From assembly GCA_002698995.1 (NCBI GenBank), contig PAAX01000026.1:434001-498000 (forward strand): a stretch of 64,000 nucleotides of DNA, given 5' to 3'. Numbering within the stretch: position 1 is the stretch's first letter; every line of letters starts with the position of its first letter. This document shows, piece by piece, positions 17,494 through 26,634 of this stretch. The stretch is from Ignavibacteriota bacterium (GTDB lineage: Bacteria; Bacteroidota; Ignavibacteria; Ignavibacteriales; Melioribacteraceae). The position numbers and the translations under genes were made by a program. A model generated the notes under the pieces. That model did no database searches, had not been told where the DNA came from, and worked only from the letters and a program-made list of their open reading frames with translations.

Positions 17494-19397
17494 AATTTTA
17501 TTTGAGAATACTGTTATATATAATATTGTTTTCTTCAAGTATGTCTGCTCAAATAATAAAAGATAGTCTCAGCTTTCTTCAATCTAACTATCAGAAAAAT
17601 TATATTCATTCCGATTTAAATAAGCAGTTAAACACCTTAAATTATATTGGTGCTCTCCAATATCATATAAAATCAGAAAGAATTTTTGCCGGAGTTGAAA
17701 CAAGATTTTTATCAACAATAAATAAAGGAACAACTAAGAATATTAAAGATGAATCACATTTAAGTTTTCTCGGAGAATATGATCTTTCCGAAAAAATGAG
17801 TCTTGGTACTTTTGTTACTAACAATATTTATTCGGATGATAGGAAACTGGATATCAATAAATCGAACAATGTAAACGCTTCTCTTTTTTCAAAATTAAAG
17901 CCGATAGAAAATATAAGACTTATTCCTTATTATGGTTATTCAATAAATAAACAAGTTGATGAATTTGACAGCGGAAATATTTATGGAATTGAAGGGATAG
18001 TTGATGATTTAAGAATGAGCGATTTACTTTTTTATTCGTCCGCTAAATTTGAGAATGAAGATATTCTTCCAAGAAGAAATCTCCAGAGAATGATTAACTT
18101 GAATTTACTAAGTGAAATAGAAACATCAATCAATAATATTGTAAGTACCGGTTATGCTCAGCAGAGAAGAGACTTTTACATTCAAAGTGATTCAATAACT
18201 TCAGCCCAGTTTAATGTCAAAAATAATATCCAGAGCAGAATTGAAACAAATTATTTCATAAGTGACAGAATAATATTTAACTCCCCTTCTTCCGATATAG
18301 CGTTAGATATTACCGGAAGTGCTGCATGGAGAAATATTGATAGAAATACAAGATATATTTCACTCAGCAACATCACATCATCATCTTACGATGCGTTGGT
18401 TGAAGAATTTAAAATTGATTTATCTTCAGCTGTCGAGTATCAAGCAGATTGGTTTAGAACACTTCTAAGATTATCAGTTGCAGAAAGAGAAGAAATTCAT
18501 AAGCCAAAATATATTGAAGGAACAAACAGAATATTTTTTGAAGAACGCGAGAGATTGGAAAATCAAAAAAATAATCAATCGCTGCTTACTACAATTTCAT
18601 TGTCATCCCGATTTGAACTAACAGAAAAAAGTGATATCACGGTAAGTATGTTTCATAGAAAATTAAAATATGATACACAAAGCGAAGAAAACTTTGATGA
18701 TAGAGATGAATTATTAAGTTTATTTAGAATAATTTATTCTAACCAATTAACTCCGGTTTTCAAATGGTTTGTAAATACCGAAGCGAGTCTGCAGCACATT
18801 GTTTATTTGTTTTCCGAAAGAAGTTCAAACAATAACCGGCAAAGATTTATAAAACTTTCTTCAGGCGGATATTATAGAACAAAAAAAATAAGGTCATTTA
18901 ATTCAGCAGAAGTTTCTGCAAATTATACTACTTATGATTTTGAAGATATAAATCCAACTTCAAGAAGTTTTTCATTCCGTCAGTTTTATTTCGTTGATTC
19001 AACACAAATTAATTTATCTAAAAATATTGCTTTTGATTTCAGCGGATATATTAAGCTATCGGAACAAGGTGAATTTAAGTGGGATAATTTTACCGGAAAG
19101 CCAGTAAGGTTTCTAGAAGAAATTTACCTTGAACCAAAGTTTGTTTATTTTTACTCAGACTGGAAATTTGGTGTTGGTTTAAGAAGATTTACGTTAACTA
19201 CTTTTAATTATCAGAACGGTAAAGATAGAATTAAAGATACCGAATATAACAGCACCGGTCCTTTAGCAGAAATCACTTATTTCTCTGATTACAAATTTAA
19301 TATTCTGCTTTACGGATGGTACGAATTTATATCAACTCAGGATAATATTAAAAGAGAGACGGCAAATCTAAACTTAAATATAAAGTGGAACCTATAA
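17490..19397 (+). CDS. Predicted outer-membrane beta-barrel protein
   Basis: A 635-residue protein with a signal peptide ending near SSSMSAQ. The mature part alternates hydrophobic and polar residues in short strands, is rich in N, S, Y and F, and ends in NLNLNIKWNL, all common for an outer-membrane barrel. No family is recognised. It is coupled by a 4-base overlap to the lipoprotein gene before it, which suggests a lipoprotein/barrel pair at the outer membrane. An RsbW-like kinase gene follows after 66 bases. The function is unknown. Confidence 0.6.
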   Translation: MKFYLRILLYIILFSSSMSAQIIKDSLSFLQSNYQKNYIHSDLNKQLNTLNYIGALQYHIKSERIFAGVETRFLSTINKGTTKNIKDESHLSFLGEYDLSEKMSLGTFVTNNIYSDDRKLDINKSNNVNASLFSKLKPIENIRLIPYYGYSINKQVDEFDSGNIYGIEGIVDDLRMSDLLFYSSAKFENEDILPRRNLQRMINLNLLSEIETSINNIVSTGYAQQRRDFYIQSDSITSAQFNVKNNIQSRIETNYFISDRIIFNSPSSDIALDITGSAAWRNIDRNTRYISLSNITSSSYDALVEEFKIDLSSAVEYQADWFRTLLRLSVAEREEIHKPKYIEGTNRIFFEERERLENQKNNQSLLTTISLSSRFELTEKSDITVSMFHRKLKYDTQSEENFDDRDELLSLFRIIYSNQLTPVFKWFVNTEASLQHIVYLFSERSSNNNRQRFIKLSSGGYYRTKKIRSFNSAEVSANYTTYDFEDINPTSRSFSFRQFYFVDSTQINLSKNIAFDFSGYIKLSEQGEFKWDNFTGKPVRFLEEIYLEPKFVYFYSDWKFGVGLRRFTLTTFNYQNGKDRIKDTEYNSTGPLAEITYFSDYKFNILLYGWYEFISTQDNIKRETANLNLNIKWNL

Positions 19398-19463
19398 TAA
19401 TTTACTTGATTTGAATGCCGAGTAATGATATTTTTTTATTCCTTATAAAATTCGGGTATTATA

Positions 19464-19874
19464 TTGGCAGTTAAAGTACTGAAAAGAGAAATAGTGAGCG
19501 ACCCGGTTTTACTGCCGGAGCTTGAAGAATACGTTATTAATGCTGCAGTAGCAAATAATGTAAACGAAGATAAAATCAACAATCTGGCTTTAGCCTTTTC
19601 CGAAGCGGCTTCCAATGCTGTGCTTCATGGGAATAAAAATAATCCGTCAAAAAAAGTTTTTATAGTAATCACAATTGATGATGATTTTTTTAAAGTCTCA
19701 ATTAAAGATGAAGGAAACGGCTTTAAATTAGACCAAGTACCCGATCCTACTAAACCGGAAAATATACTTAAAGAAAGCGGACGCGGAATTCATATTATGA
19801 AATCATTTTTAGATGATTTACAATATAAATTTTCGGAAACCGGAACAGAAGTAATTCTCGTTTTAAGAAAATAA
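19464..19874 (+). CDS. RsbW-type ATP-binding anti-sigma regulatory factor
   Basis: A 136-residue single-domain GHKL ATPase. The N-box is EAASNAVLHGN (about 47-57), the G1 box DEGNGF (about 77-82) and the G2-like box SGRGIHIMKSF. This is the RsbW/SpoIIAB family, serine kinases that bind sigma factors or STAS-domain anti-anti-sigma proteins in partner-switching stress control. No partner STAS or sigma gene lies nearby, so its target is unknown. Translation starts at TTG (19464), with GGGT upstream. Confidence 0.9.
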   Translation: MAVKVLKREIVSDPVLLPELEEYVINAAVANNVNEDKINNLALAFSEAASNAVLHGNKNNPSKKVFIVITIDDDFFKVSIKDEGNGFKLDQVPDPTKPENILKESGRGIHIMKSFLDDLQYKFSETGTEVILVLRK

Positions 19875-19883
19875 TTACCGGAA

Positions 19884-19903
19884 TAGTTTATAATTATAAA
19901 CTA
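19884..19903. other. Perfect 20-base palindrome after the RsbW-like gene
   Basis: TAGTTTATAATTATAAACTA is fully self-complementary and lies 10 bases after the stop codon. With no GC in the loop and a poor T tract, it may be a weak terminator or simply AT-rich sequence. Confidence 0.3.
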
Positions 19904-19938
19904 CTTCTTTATAATTTCCTTATCTAACCCAATGATAA

Positions 19939-20961
<1,023 letters not shown>

Positions 20962-20982
20962 GTTAATTCTTGAGAAGCACAT

Positions 20983-21014
20983 AAAAAAACCCTCTCAAAT
21001 TGAGAGGGTTTTTT
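20983..21014. terminator. Bidirectional terminator between mdh and rpmA
   Basis: ACCCTCTCA (20989-20997) pairs with TGAGAGGGT (21001-21009) around a 3-base loop, flanked by an A run (20983-20989) and a T run (21009-21014). Both mdh and the convergent rplU-rpmA transcript can use it. Confidence 0.92.
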
Positions 21015-21037
21015 ATTTTAAAGCTTGCAACGGAAAG

Positions 21038-21298
21038 TTAGTTTAATTCAGCTAAAACGTTAATAAATTTTCTGTTATTTCTTTTAGTTTCAAATTTTAC
21101 GTAGCCTTCAATTACCGAAAATAATGTATCGTCTCCGCCTCTTTTAACGTTTTCACCGGCGTGAAATTTAGTTCCTTTTTGTCTTACTAAAATAGAACCA
21201 GCACTAACTTTTTCACCGCCAAATCTTTTAACACCAAGATATTGAGGATTACTATCTCTACCGTTTCTTGATGAACCTTGACCTTTTTTATGAGCCAT
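21038..21298 (-). CDS. rpmA: 50S ribosomal protein L27
   Basis: The 86-residue protein starts [16 protein letters not shown] and has the conserved GVKRFGGE and RQKGTKFH segments near the N-terminus. L27 lies by the peptidyl transferase centre and helps place tRNA. There is no N-terminal extension of the kind that Firmicutes cleave. It follows rplU by 16 bases on the same transcript and ends at a strong terminator. Confidence 0.97.
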   Translation of the reverse strand: MAHKKGQGSSRNGRDSNPQYLGVKRFGGEKVSAGSILVRQKGTKFHAGENVKRGGDDTLFSVIEGYVKFETKRNNRKFINVLAELN

Positions 21299-21314
21299 TT
21301 ATTACCTCTTCTAA

Positions 21315-21623
21315 TTATCCAATCTTTGTAACTTCAATTCTTGTCAATAATTGTCTATGACCATTCATTTTTTGATAAGATTTTCTTCTTTTTTTCTTAA
21401 ACACCCATACTTTTTCATCTTTTAAATGTTCAAGAACTTTTGCTTCTACTTTTGCTCCATTAACTAATGGACTACCAATTTTTGTTTCTTTACCATCAGA
21501 TAGAAAATGAACGGAATCAAAAGTAACGCTAGAATCAACATCTGCTTTTAATCTTGGCACATATACTTTGTTTCCTTCAGAAACTTTAAATTGTTGACCA
21601 GCTATATCAACAACTGCAAACAT
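21315..21623 (-). CDS. rplU: 50S ribosomal protein L21
   Basis: A 102-residue L21, starting MFAVVDIAGQQFKV. The ATG at 21623 is chosen because GGAGG lies a few bases upstream; an ATG four codons earlier overlaps the SD itself. L21 binds 23S rRNA, and the C-terminal KKKRRKSYQKMNGHRQ block is the usual RNA-binding end. It is paired with rpmA, as in most bacteria. Confidence 0.97.
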   Translation of the reverse strand: MFAVVDIAGQQFKVSEGNKVYVPRLKADVDSSVTFDSVHFLSDGKETKIGSPLVNGAKVEAKVLEHLKDEKVWVFKKKRRKSYQKMNGHRQLLTRIEVTKIG

Positions 21624-21654
21624 CAAATCCTCCATTTCATCTAGTTTAGACTGA

Positions 21655-21685
21655 CAAAAATAAAAAATCTATTTTAGGAAGTCAA
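21655..21685 (-). promoter_or_regulatory. Predicted rplU-rpmA promoter
   Basis: On the minus strand, TTGACT (21680-21685) and TATTTTTG (21655-21662) are 17 bases apart. This fits a Bacteroidetes-like layout (TTG at -33, TAnnTTTG at -7) and also a loose sigma-70 pattern. The leader to the ATG would be about 25 bases. Confidence 0.55.
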
Positions 21686-21770
21686 TAAAATATAAAATAT
21701 AAGTTTAACTTCCTATTTAGATAATTTTATCTAATATTGTGAAAAGAAATCCAGAAAATATTGTGATGCG

Positions 21771-23690
21771 ATGCCTAAATCTCTTAACAAGATATTTATT
21801 TCTATAATTGTTCTATTTCTGCTAGTAGGAACTATTGCTTTATATCTTGTTTATGAAAATGTGAAGAGTGATCAAATCAATAATTACGGCGAAATTTTAA
21901 GTCTCTACACCAATAAATCCGCAGAAACTTTAGAATCCTTTCTTAATGAATATGAAAGTGATCTAAAATTCACCTCATCTCTAAAAGATATACGTTTAAT
22001 GAACCAAAGCGGAAAAGAAATTCTTGCAAACTTTTACAACGGAAAGAAAGAATATTTAGCCGGTATCACAAGAATTGATAAGGAAGGTAAAATTATTTTT
22101 ACCGTTCCCCTAAATAATGAAGTAATTGGGTTGGATGTTTCTAATCAAGATCATAACCGAGAGGTTATGTCAACTAAAAAACCGGTAATTAGTGAAATAT
22201 TTACCGCTGTACAAGGTTTTAAGACAATTGCTTTAGCTTTCCCAATTTTTGATGAGAATAATAATTATGACGGAACTTTAAGCACACTAATTCCTTTTAG
22301 GCACATTTCTGAAAAAATAATATCGGATTTATATTTTACTGAAAAAGCAAATGTAAATTTAATAAGTGATCAAGGCACAGTTATATACAGCGAAAAAGCA
22401 GATCAAATTGGCAAAAATATTTTGGAAGTTCAGAAATTCAAATTTCTTGAAAAAATTTTTTCAGCTCAAAAATCTGTAGATAGAAATAAAGGAGTTTATG
22501 AAGCGCTAAATGCTGATTATGTTTTTGCTTATTCAACTGTGCAGTTATCCGATAAAGAGTGGATTGTAGTTTTATCTGTTCCGTTTGAGAAGGCACTTGA
22601 AAGTATGCAGTCTTTTCAATCAAAATATATATTAATAATTCTTTCTTTTGGAACAGCTATTCTTTTATCATCTATAATATTTTTTAGAATTAGAAGAAAA
22701 TTCGAACAGGAAAATATAGAGCGTCAATTATTCTTTAATTTGGTCGCAGAAAGAACCGGACAAATTATTTATGATTATAATTATTCCACAGGTGTTATAA
22801 ATTGGGCAGGTGCAATTGATGAACTTACCGGTTTTTCAAAAGAACAATTTGAGAAATTTACAATTGCCGATTGGAAAAATTTGATTCACGTTGAAGATAA
22901 AGAACAATTAAACCATTTTGAAACAATTGAAAAAGCTAATAAATATCAAAACGTGCAGTACAGAATTAAGAAATCGGATGGAAATTTTATTTTTGTTGAA
23001 GATAGAAATGTTATACTAGAAAACGCATCAAAGCATTCTCTAAGAATAATAGGAACAATAAAAGATATAAATGATCAGAAATTAGCAGAGCAGAAACTGA
23101 TCAGAAATAAAGAAGAGTTGGAATTAATTGTTCATCAAAGAACAAAGGAACTGGAAAAACTTAACAAAGCTTTAGAAAAAGATATTGAAGATATAAAGAA
23201 ACGTGAAATTGAATTACAAATTGCCAAAGACAAAGCTGTTGCAGCAGATAAGATTAAGTCAGATTTTCTAGCCCAGATTTCACATGAAATCAGAACTCCA
23301 ATTTCAGCTATAATAAACTTTACTCAACTGTTATTTGATGAATTTAAAGAGAAGGAAAATGATACTTTTCAAATCGCCTACAACTCAATTAACAGTGCCG
23401 GTAAAAGAATGATTAGAACAATTGACCTGATATTAAACGTCTCCGAAGTACAAGCGAAAAGTTATGATTATCTTCCTGAAAAATTTAATATTTACAACGA
23501 TTCACTTTTACCTCTGTTTTACGAATTTAAGGCTGCAGCAAATAATAAAAATCTTACTTTAGAAATAATTAAGGAAACCGACGATTTAATTATAACTAGG
23601 GATTTATACAGCACTACCCAAATTTTTGCTAACTTGATTGATAATGCTATTAAATATACCAAATCGGGGGGGAGTGAAAATTATAATTAA
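21771..23690 (+). CDS. Sensor histidine kinase, N-terminal part up to a frameshift
   Basis: The frame encodes 639 residues before a premature stop. Domains in order: membrane helix (about 8-28), periplasmic dCache-like sensor (about 35-280), second helix (285-306), PAS domain (about 320-435), coiled coil (435-490), HisKA domain with the phospho-acceptor His505 in SHEIRTP, and the first part of the ATPase domain with its N-box near DNAIKYTK. The frame shifts in a run of seven G residues, and the G-box half of the ATPase continues in another frame. With the frameshift repaired the protein would be about 717 residues. No response regulator gene is adjacent on this strand. Confidence 0.8.
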   Translation: MPKSLNKIFISIIVLFLLVGTIALYLVYENVKSDQINNYGEILSLYTNKSAETLESFLNEYESDLKFTSSLKDIRLMNQSGKEILANFYNGKKEYLAGITRIDKEGKIIFTVPLNNEVIGLDVSNQDHNREVMSTKKPVISEIFTAVQGFKTIALAFPIFDENNNYDGTLSTLIPFRHISEKIISDLYFTEKANVNLISDQGTVIYSEKADQIGKNILEVQKFKFLEKIFSAQKSVDRNKGVYEALNADYVFAYSTVQLSDKEWIVVLSVPFEKALESMQSFQSKYILIILSFGTAILLSSIIFFRIRRKFEQENIERQLFFNLVAERTGQIIYDYNYSTGVINWAGAIDELTGFSKEQFEKFTIADWKNLIHVEDKEQLNHFETIEKANKYQNVQYRIKKSDGNFIFVEDRNVILENASKHSLRIIGTIKDINDQKLAEQKLIRNKEELELIVHQRTKELEKLNKALEKDIEDIKKREIELQIAKDKAVAADKIKSDFLAQISHEIRTPISAIINFTQLLFDEFKEKENDTFQIAYNSINSAGKRMIRTIDLILNVSEVQAKSYDYLPEKFNIYNDSLLPLFYEFKAAANNKNLTLEIIKETDDLIITRDLYSTTQIFANLIDNAIKYTKSGGSENYN

Positions 23691-23925
23691 AAAACATGAG
23701 AAATTAGAAATCAAAGTTTCCGATTCCGGAATAGGAATTTCCGATGATTATCTACCTAGTTTATTTGAACCATTTACTCAAGAAGAAACCGGATATACAA
23801 GAAAATTTGACGGAACTGGATTGGGTATGGCTTTAGTCCATAAATATTGCGAACTAAATAATCTTTCCATAAAAGTTGACAGTAAAAAAAATATGGGTAC
23901 TACATTTACAGTTATTTTTAATTAA
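23638..23925 (+). CDS. Sensor histidine kinase, C-terminal ATPase fragment after the frameshift
   Basis: This frame supplies the missing ATPase end of the preceding kinase: SDSGIGI (G1), LFEPFTQEE (F box) and FDGTGLGMALV (G2). The join is at the G7 run (23666-23672): with six G residues the two frames fuse as KSGGVKIIIKK. The fragment would hardly be made alone because its first residues are out of context. It ends next to the convergent PhoR-like kinase gene with no gap. It is either an assembly or sequencing error, a true pseudogene, or a slippage switch. Confidence 0.75.
   Translation: MIMLLNIPNRGGVKIIIKKHEKLEIKVSDSGIGISDDYLPSLFEPFTQEETGYTRKFDGTGLGMALVHKYCELNNLSIKVDSKKNMGTTFTVIFN
23666..23672 (+). 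other. G7 homopolymer at the kinase frameshift
   Basis: Seven consecutive G residues in an AT-rich gene. Removing one G restores a single open frame through the whole kinase. Confidence 0.85.
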
Positions 23926-24879
23926 TTATTTTTTCAAGAGAAAAGAAAACTCAGAACCAACGCCTACTGTACTTTTAACTTCAATTCTGGATCCATGAGC
24001 TTCAACAATATGCTTAACAATAGCTAGTCCTAAACCTGTACCTCCAACTGCTCTTGATCTATCTTTATCAACTCTGTAAAATCTTTCAAATATTCTTTCT
24101 AAATCATTTTCAGAAATACCAAGTCCTGTATCTCTAACAATAATTTTCCCCTGCTTTTTAATTTCTTCAACTAAAACTTCAACACTTCCCTTTTCGGTAT
24201 ATTTAATTGCATTCTGAATTAAATTTACAAACACTTGTTTTAGTTTTATTTTATCGCCGAATAATTGAAGATTATCTTTTATCGGATGAAGAATTAATTG
24301 AAGATTTTTTTCATCTGCCTGAGGTCTCAAATCATTGCAAATTTCTTCCAAATATTCAGCTATATTAAAATATCTGAAACTCATATGCATTTGACCCGAT
24401 TCAATCATAGAGATATCAATCAATTCATTAAGTAAAGTATTTAGATTATTAGTGTGATGATTAGCTTTTTCAAGAAAGTTTCTGTTTACTTTTTTATCAT
24501 CGATAGCACCGTTAAGAAGAGTTTCCAAATAACCTTGAATTGCAAAAATTGGTGTGCGAAGTTCATGAGATACATTTCCTAAAAATTCCGTTCTAACTCT
24601 TTCAAGCTTTTTAAGATTTGCAATATCATTCTGTGTTCTTAGGAACATCGATTTTATTTCTCCTTCAAGTTCAACCAACTGTTTTTCAAGTTTAATTTCT
24701 TCGGGAGATTTGAATCTGTTGTTTCTAATTCCGTTTATAATCAGTTTAATATTGGAAAGTTCGTAATTCCTTTTTTTTCCGATATAGCTTAAAGTTACAA
24801 CAGTAAAAAAAAGAAGAAGAATAAATAGCGTGATTATTTGACTAAAATTGAGTAAAAGTATAAATGAGGAACTAAACAA
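23926..24879 (-). CDS. PhoR-like sensor histidine kinase
   Basis: From the TTG at 24879 the protein is 317 residues. It has a membrane helix (about 14-32), HisKA with His105 in SHELRTP, the N-box NLIQNAIKYT, the G1 box RDTGLGI, an F box and GGTGLGLAIV. It is the partner of the PhoB-like regulator just upstream. The frame stays open for about 30 codons before the TTG and reaches into the regulator gene; that stretch encodes a basic start and a further hydrophobic helix, making a two-helix membrane hairpin typical of PhoR-type kinases. No ATG, GTG or TTG is present there, so the true start may be ATC at 24969 or another rare codon. Confidence 0.88.
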   Translation of the reverse strand: MFSSSFILLLNFSQIITLFILLLFFTVVTLSYIGKKRNYELSNIKLIINGIRNNRFKSPEEIKLEKQLVELEGEIKSMFLRTQNDIANLKKLERVRTEFLGNVSHELRTPIFAIQGYLETLLNGAIDDKKVNRNFLEKANHHTNNLNTLLNELIDISMIESGQMHMSFRYFNIAEYLEEICNDLRPQADEKNLQLILHPIKDNLQLFGDKIKLKQVFVNLIQNAIKYTEKGSVEVLVEEIKKQGKIIVRDTGLGISENDLERIFERFYRVDKDRSRAVGGTGLGLAIVKHIVEAHGSRIEVKSTVGVGSEFSFLLKK

Positions 24880-24949
24880 AATTAATATGCTTAGAACAAA
24901 TAATTCCCAAGCAAAAATTTTTGCTGATTTTAAATTACTTATAAATCTG

Positions 24950-25630
24950 CTAAATGATTTTGAAGCGATAACCTACGCCTTTAACTGTTTCTATCAAATC
25001 AGCATGTTTGCCGAGTTTTTCTCTAATTTTTCTTACATGTACATCGATTGTTCTTTCAACAACAAAAATATCAGAACCCCAAACATCAGACAATATTTTT
25101 TCTCTTGGAAATACTTTACCCGGACTTTGCGAAAGGTAAGCTAAAATTTCAAATTCTTTTTTGGGAAATATTATATTTTCACCGTCAACATAAATTTTAT
25201 ACTGGTCTCTATCAATAGTAATTGGACCAATTTTATAAACAGTATTTTCCGAATCTTTCCCTTTTAATTTGCGTAGGTTTGATTTAACTCTAGCAACAAG
25301 AAGTTTTGGAGAAATTGGTTTTTGAATATAATCATCAGCTCCAATCTCTAAACCTTTAACCTCATCAAGTTCACCCGACTTTGCTGTTAAAAATATTATA
25401 GGTTTTTCTTCAAAACCGGAAATATTTCTAATTCTTTTAAACGCTTCAAATCCATCCATTTTCGGCATCATTACATCAAGAATTATTAAATCCGGTTCTT
25501 CCTTGATTTTATCAATAGCCTCTAAACCATCATTGGCAGAAATAACTTCAAAGCCTTCCTGCTCAAGATTGTATTGCAGAAATTCCACAATATCTTTTTC
25601 GTCATCAACTAATAAAATTTTTGTTGCCAT
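24950..25630 (-). CDS. PhoB/OmpR-family response regulator
   Basis: A 226-residue regulator with a receiver domain (1-120: acidic D9 and D10, phospho-acceptor D52 in ILDVMMPKMDG, T82, K104) and a winged-helix DNA-binding domain (about 130-226, ending RTIDVHVRKIREKLG...GVGYRF). It should be phosphorylated by the kinase encoded next to it and bind direct-repeat sites in target promoters. The inputs are unknown; by layout it resembles phosphate- or envelope-sensing pairs. It is immediately downstream of the Gfo/Idh/MocA gene on the same strand. Confidence 0.93.
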   Translation of the reverse strand: MATKILLVDDEKDIVEFLQYNLEQEGFEVISANDGLEAIDKIKEEPDLIILDVMMPKMDGFEAFKRIRNISGFEEKPIIFLTAKSGELDEVKGLEIGADDYIQKPISPKLLVARVKSNLRKLKGKDSENTVYKIGPITIDRDQYKIYVDGENIIFPKKEFEILAYLSQSPGKVFPREKILSDVWGSDIFVVERTIDVHVRKIREKLGKHADLIETVKGVGYRFKII

Positions 25631-25632
25631 AA

Positions 25633-26634
25633 TTATAATTTGATTTCCCTATTTTCTTCGGCTGATTTATAAATTGCCTCCAGCATTTGCATTCTTCTTA
25701 GTGCATCTTTACTTGATGATTGAACCGGATTATTTCCAATAATAGCACCAATAAAATGCTTCAGTTCATTTTCATATGATTTTTTATACATATTCTTGGT
25801 ATTGACTGATGAAGTTGGAGAATAATCAACTATCTCACCCTGCAGTCTTTTATAAACTCTAATAGGATTTAAATGAGCAGTACCATTCTTTCCGAATGCT
25901 CTCAATCTTAAACTATCTTCATCCGAATCCAAAGACCAACTTACTTCAAAACTTATCACCGATTGATTTTTGAATTTTATGAATCCAACTGCAGAATCTT
26001 CAACGCCTTTGGTATTTAAATTAAATGTCTTTACAGTTACGGAATCTAAATCCGGGAAATCTAAAAACCATGTCGCTAAATCCAGCAGAGCTACGCCAAG
26101 ATCAATTAAAACACCACCGCCGGATTGATCTTTACGCATAAACCATTTTTCGCTGCTGCTTTGTTTTCTGTACCAATTGCATCTTATATAAAAAATATTT
26201 CCAAGTTCACCACTGTTAATTAGACTCTTGATAAGCATTGCATCAGGACGAAATCTCAAGTTCATTCCTACAAATGCAAGAAGTTTATTTTTTTCAGCAA
26301 GATCATTAATTGCCTTTGCTTCTTGAAAATTTCTTGCAATTGGTTTTTCTACAAAGATGTGCTTGCCTGCTTTAAGGGCGGCAATTGATATTTCATGATG
26401 TGTACTTGTAGGAGTTGCAATTATTACCGCATCAATATTTGTTTCTTTAAGGAGTTCAGTGTAATCGGTAAATCTTTTAGGAATATTAAATTTTTCACCT
26501 AATGCCAGAAGTCTGTTTTTATTAATTTCTGCTACAGCTTCAATGCTTACATTTTTTAATTTACTAAAAATCGGAAGATGAACAACTTGTGAAATTCCTC
26601 CAAGTCCAATAATGCCAAGTTTTAATTTCTCCAT
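25633..26634 (-). CDS. Gfo/Idh/MocA family oxidoreductase
   Basis: A 333-residue NAD(P)-dependent sugar-type oxidoreductase. The N-terminal Rossmann motif is GLGGISQVVHLP, and the family EKP motif lies in HIFVEKPIARN (near 95). A C-terminal substrate domain follows. Substrates in this family range from glucose-fructose to inositol and UDP-sugars, and cannot be assigned here. The start overlaps the dxs stop (TAATG), indicating translational coupling in a dxs-oxidoreductase-regulator transcript. Confidence 0.88.
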   Translation of the reverse strand: MEKLKLGIIGLGGISQVVHLPIFSKLKNVSIEAVAEINKNRLLALGEKFNIPKRFTDYTELLKETNIDAVIIATPTSTHHEISIAALKAGKHIFVEKPIARNFQEAKAINDLAEKNKLLAFVGMNLRFRPDAMLIKSLINSGELGNIFYIRCNWYRKQSSSEKWFMRKDQSGGGVLIDLGVALLDLATWFLDFPDLDSVTVKTFNLNTKGVEDSAVGFIKFKNQSVISFEVSWSLDSDEDSLRLRAFGKNGTAHLNPIRVYKRLQGEIVDYSPTSSVNTKNMYKKSYENELKHFIGAIIGNNPVQSSSKDALRRMQMLEAIYKSAEENREIKL

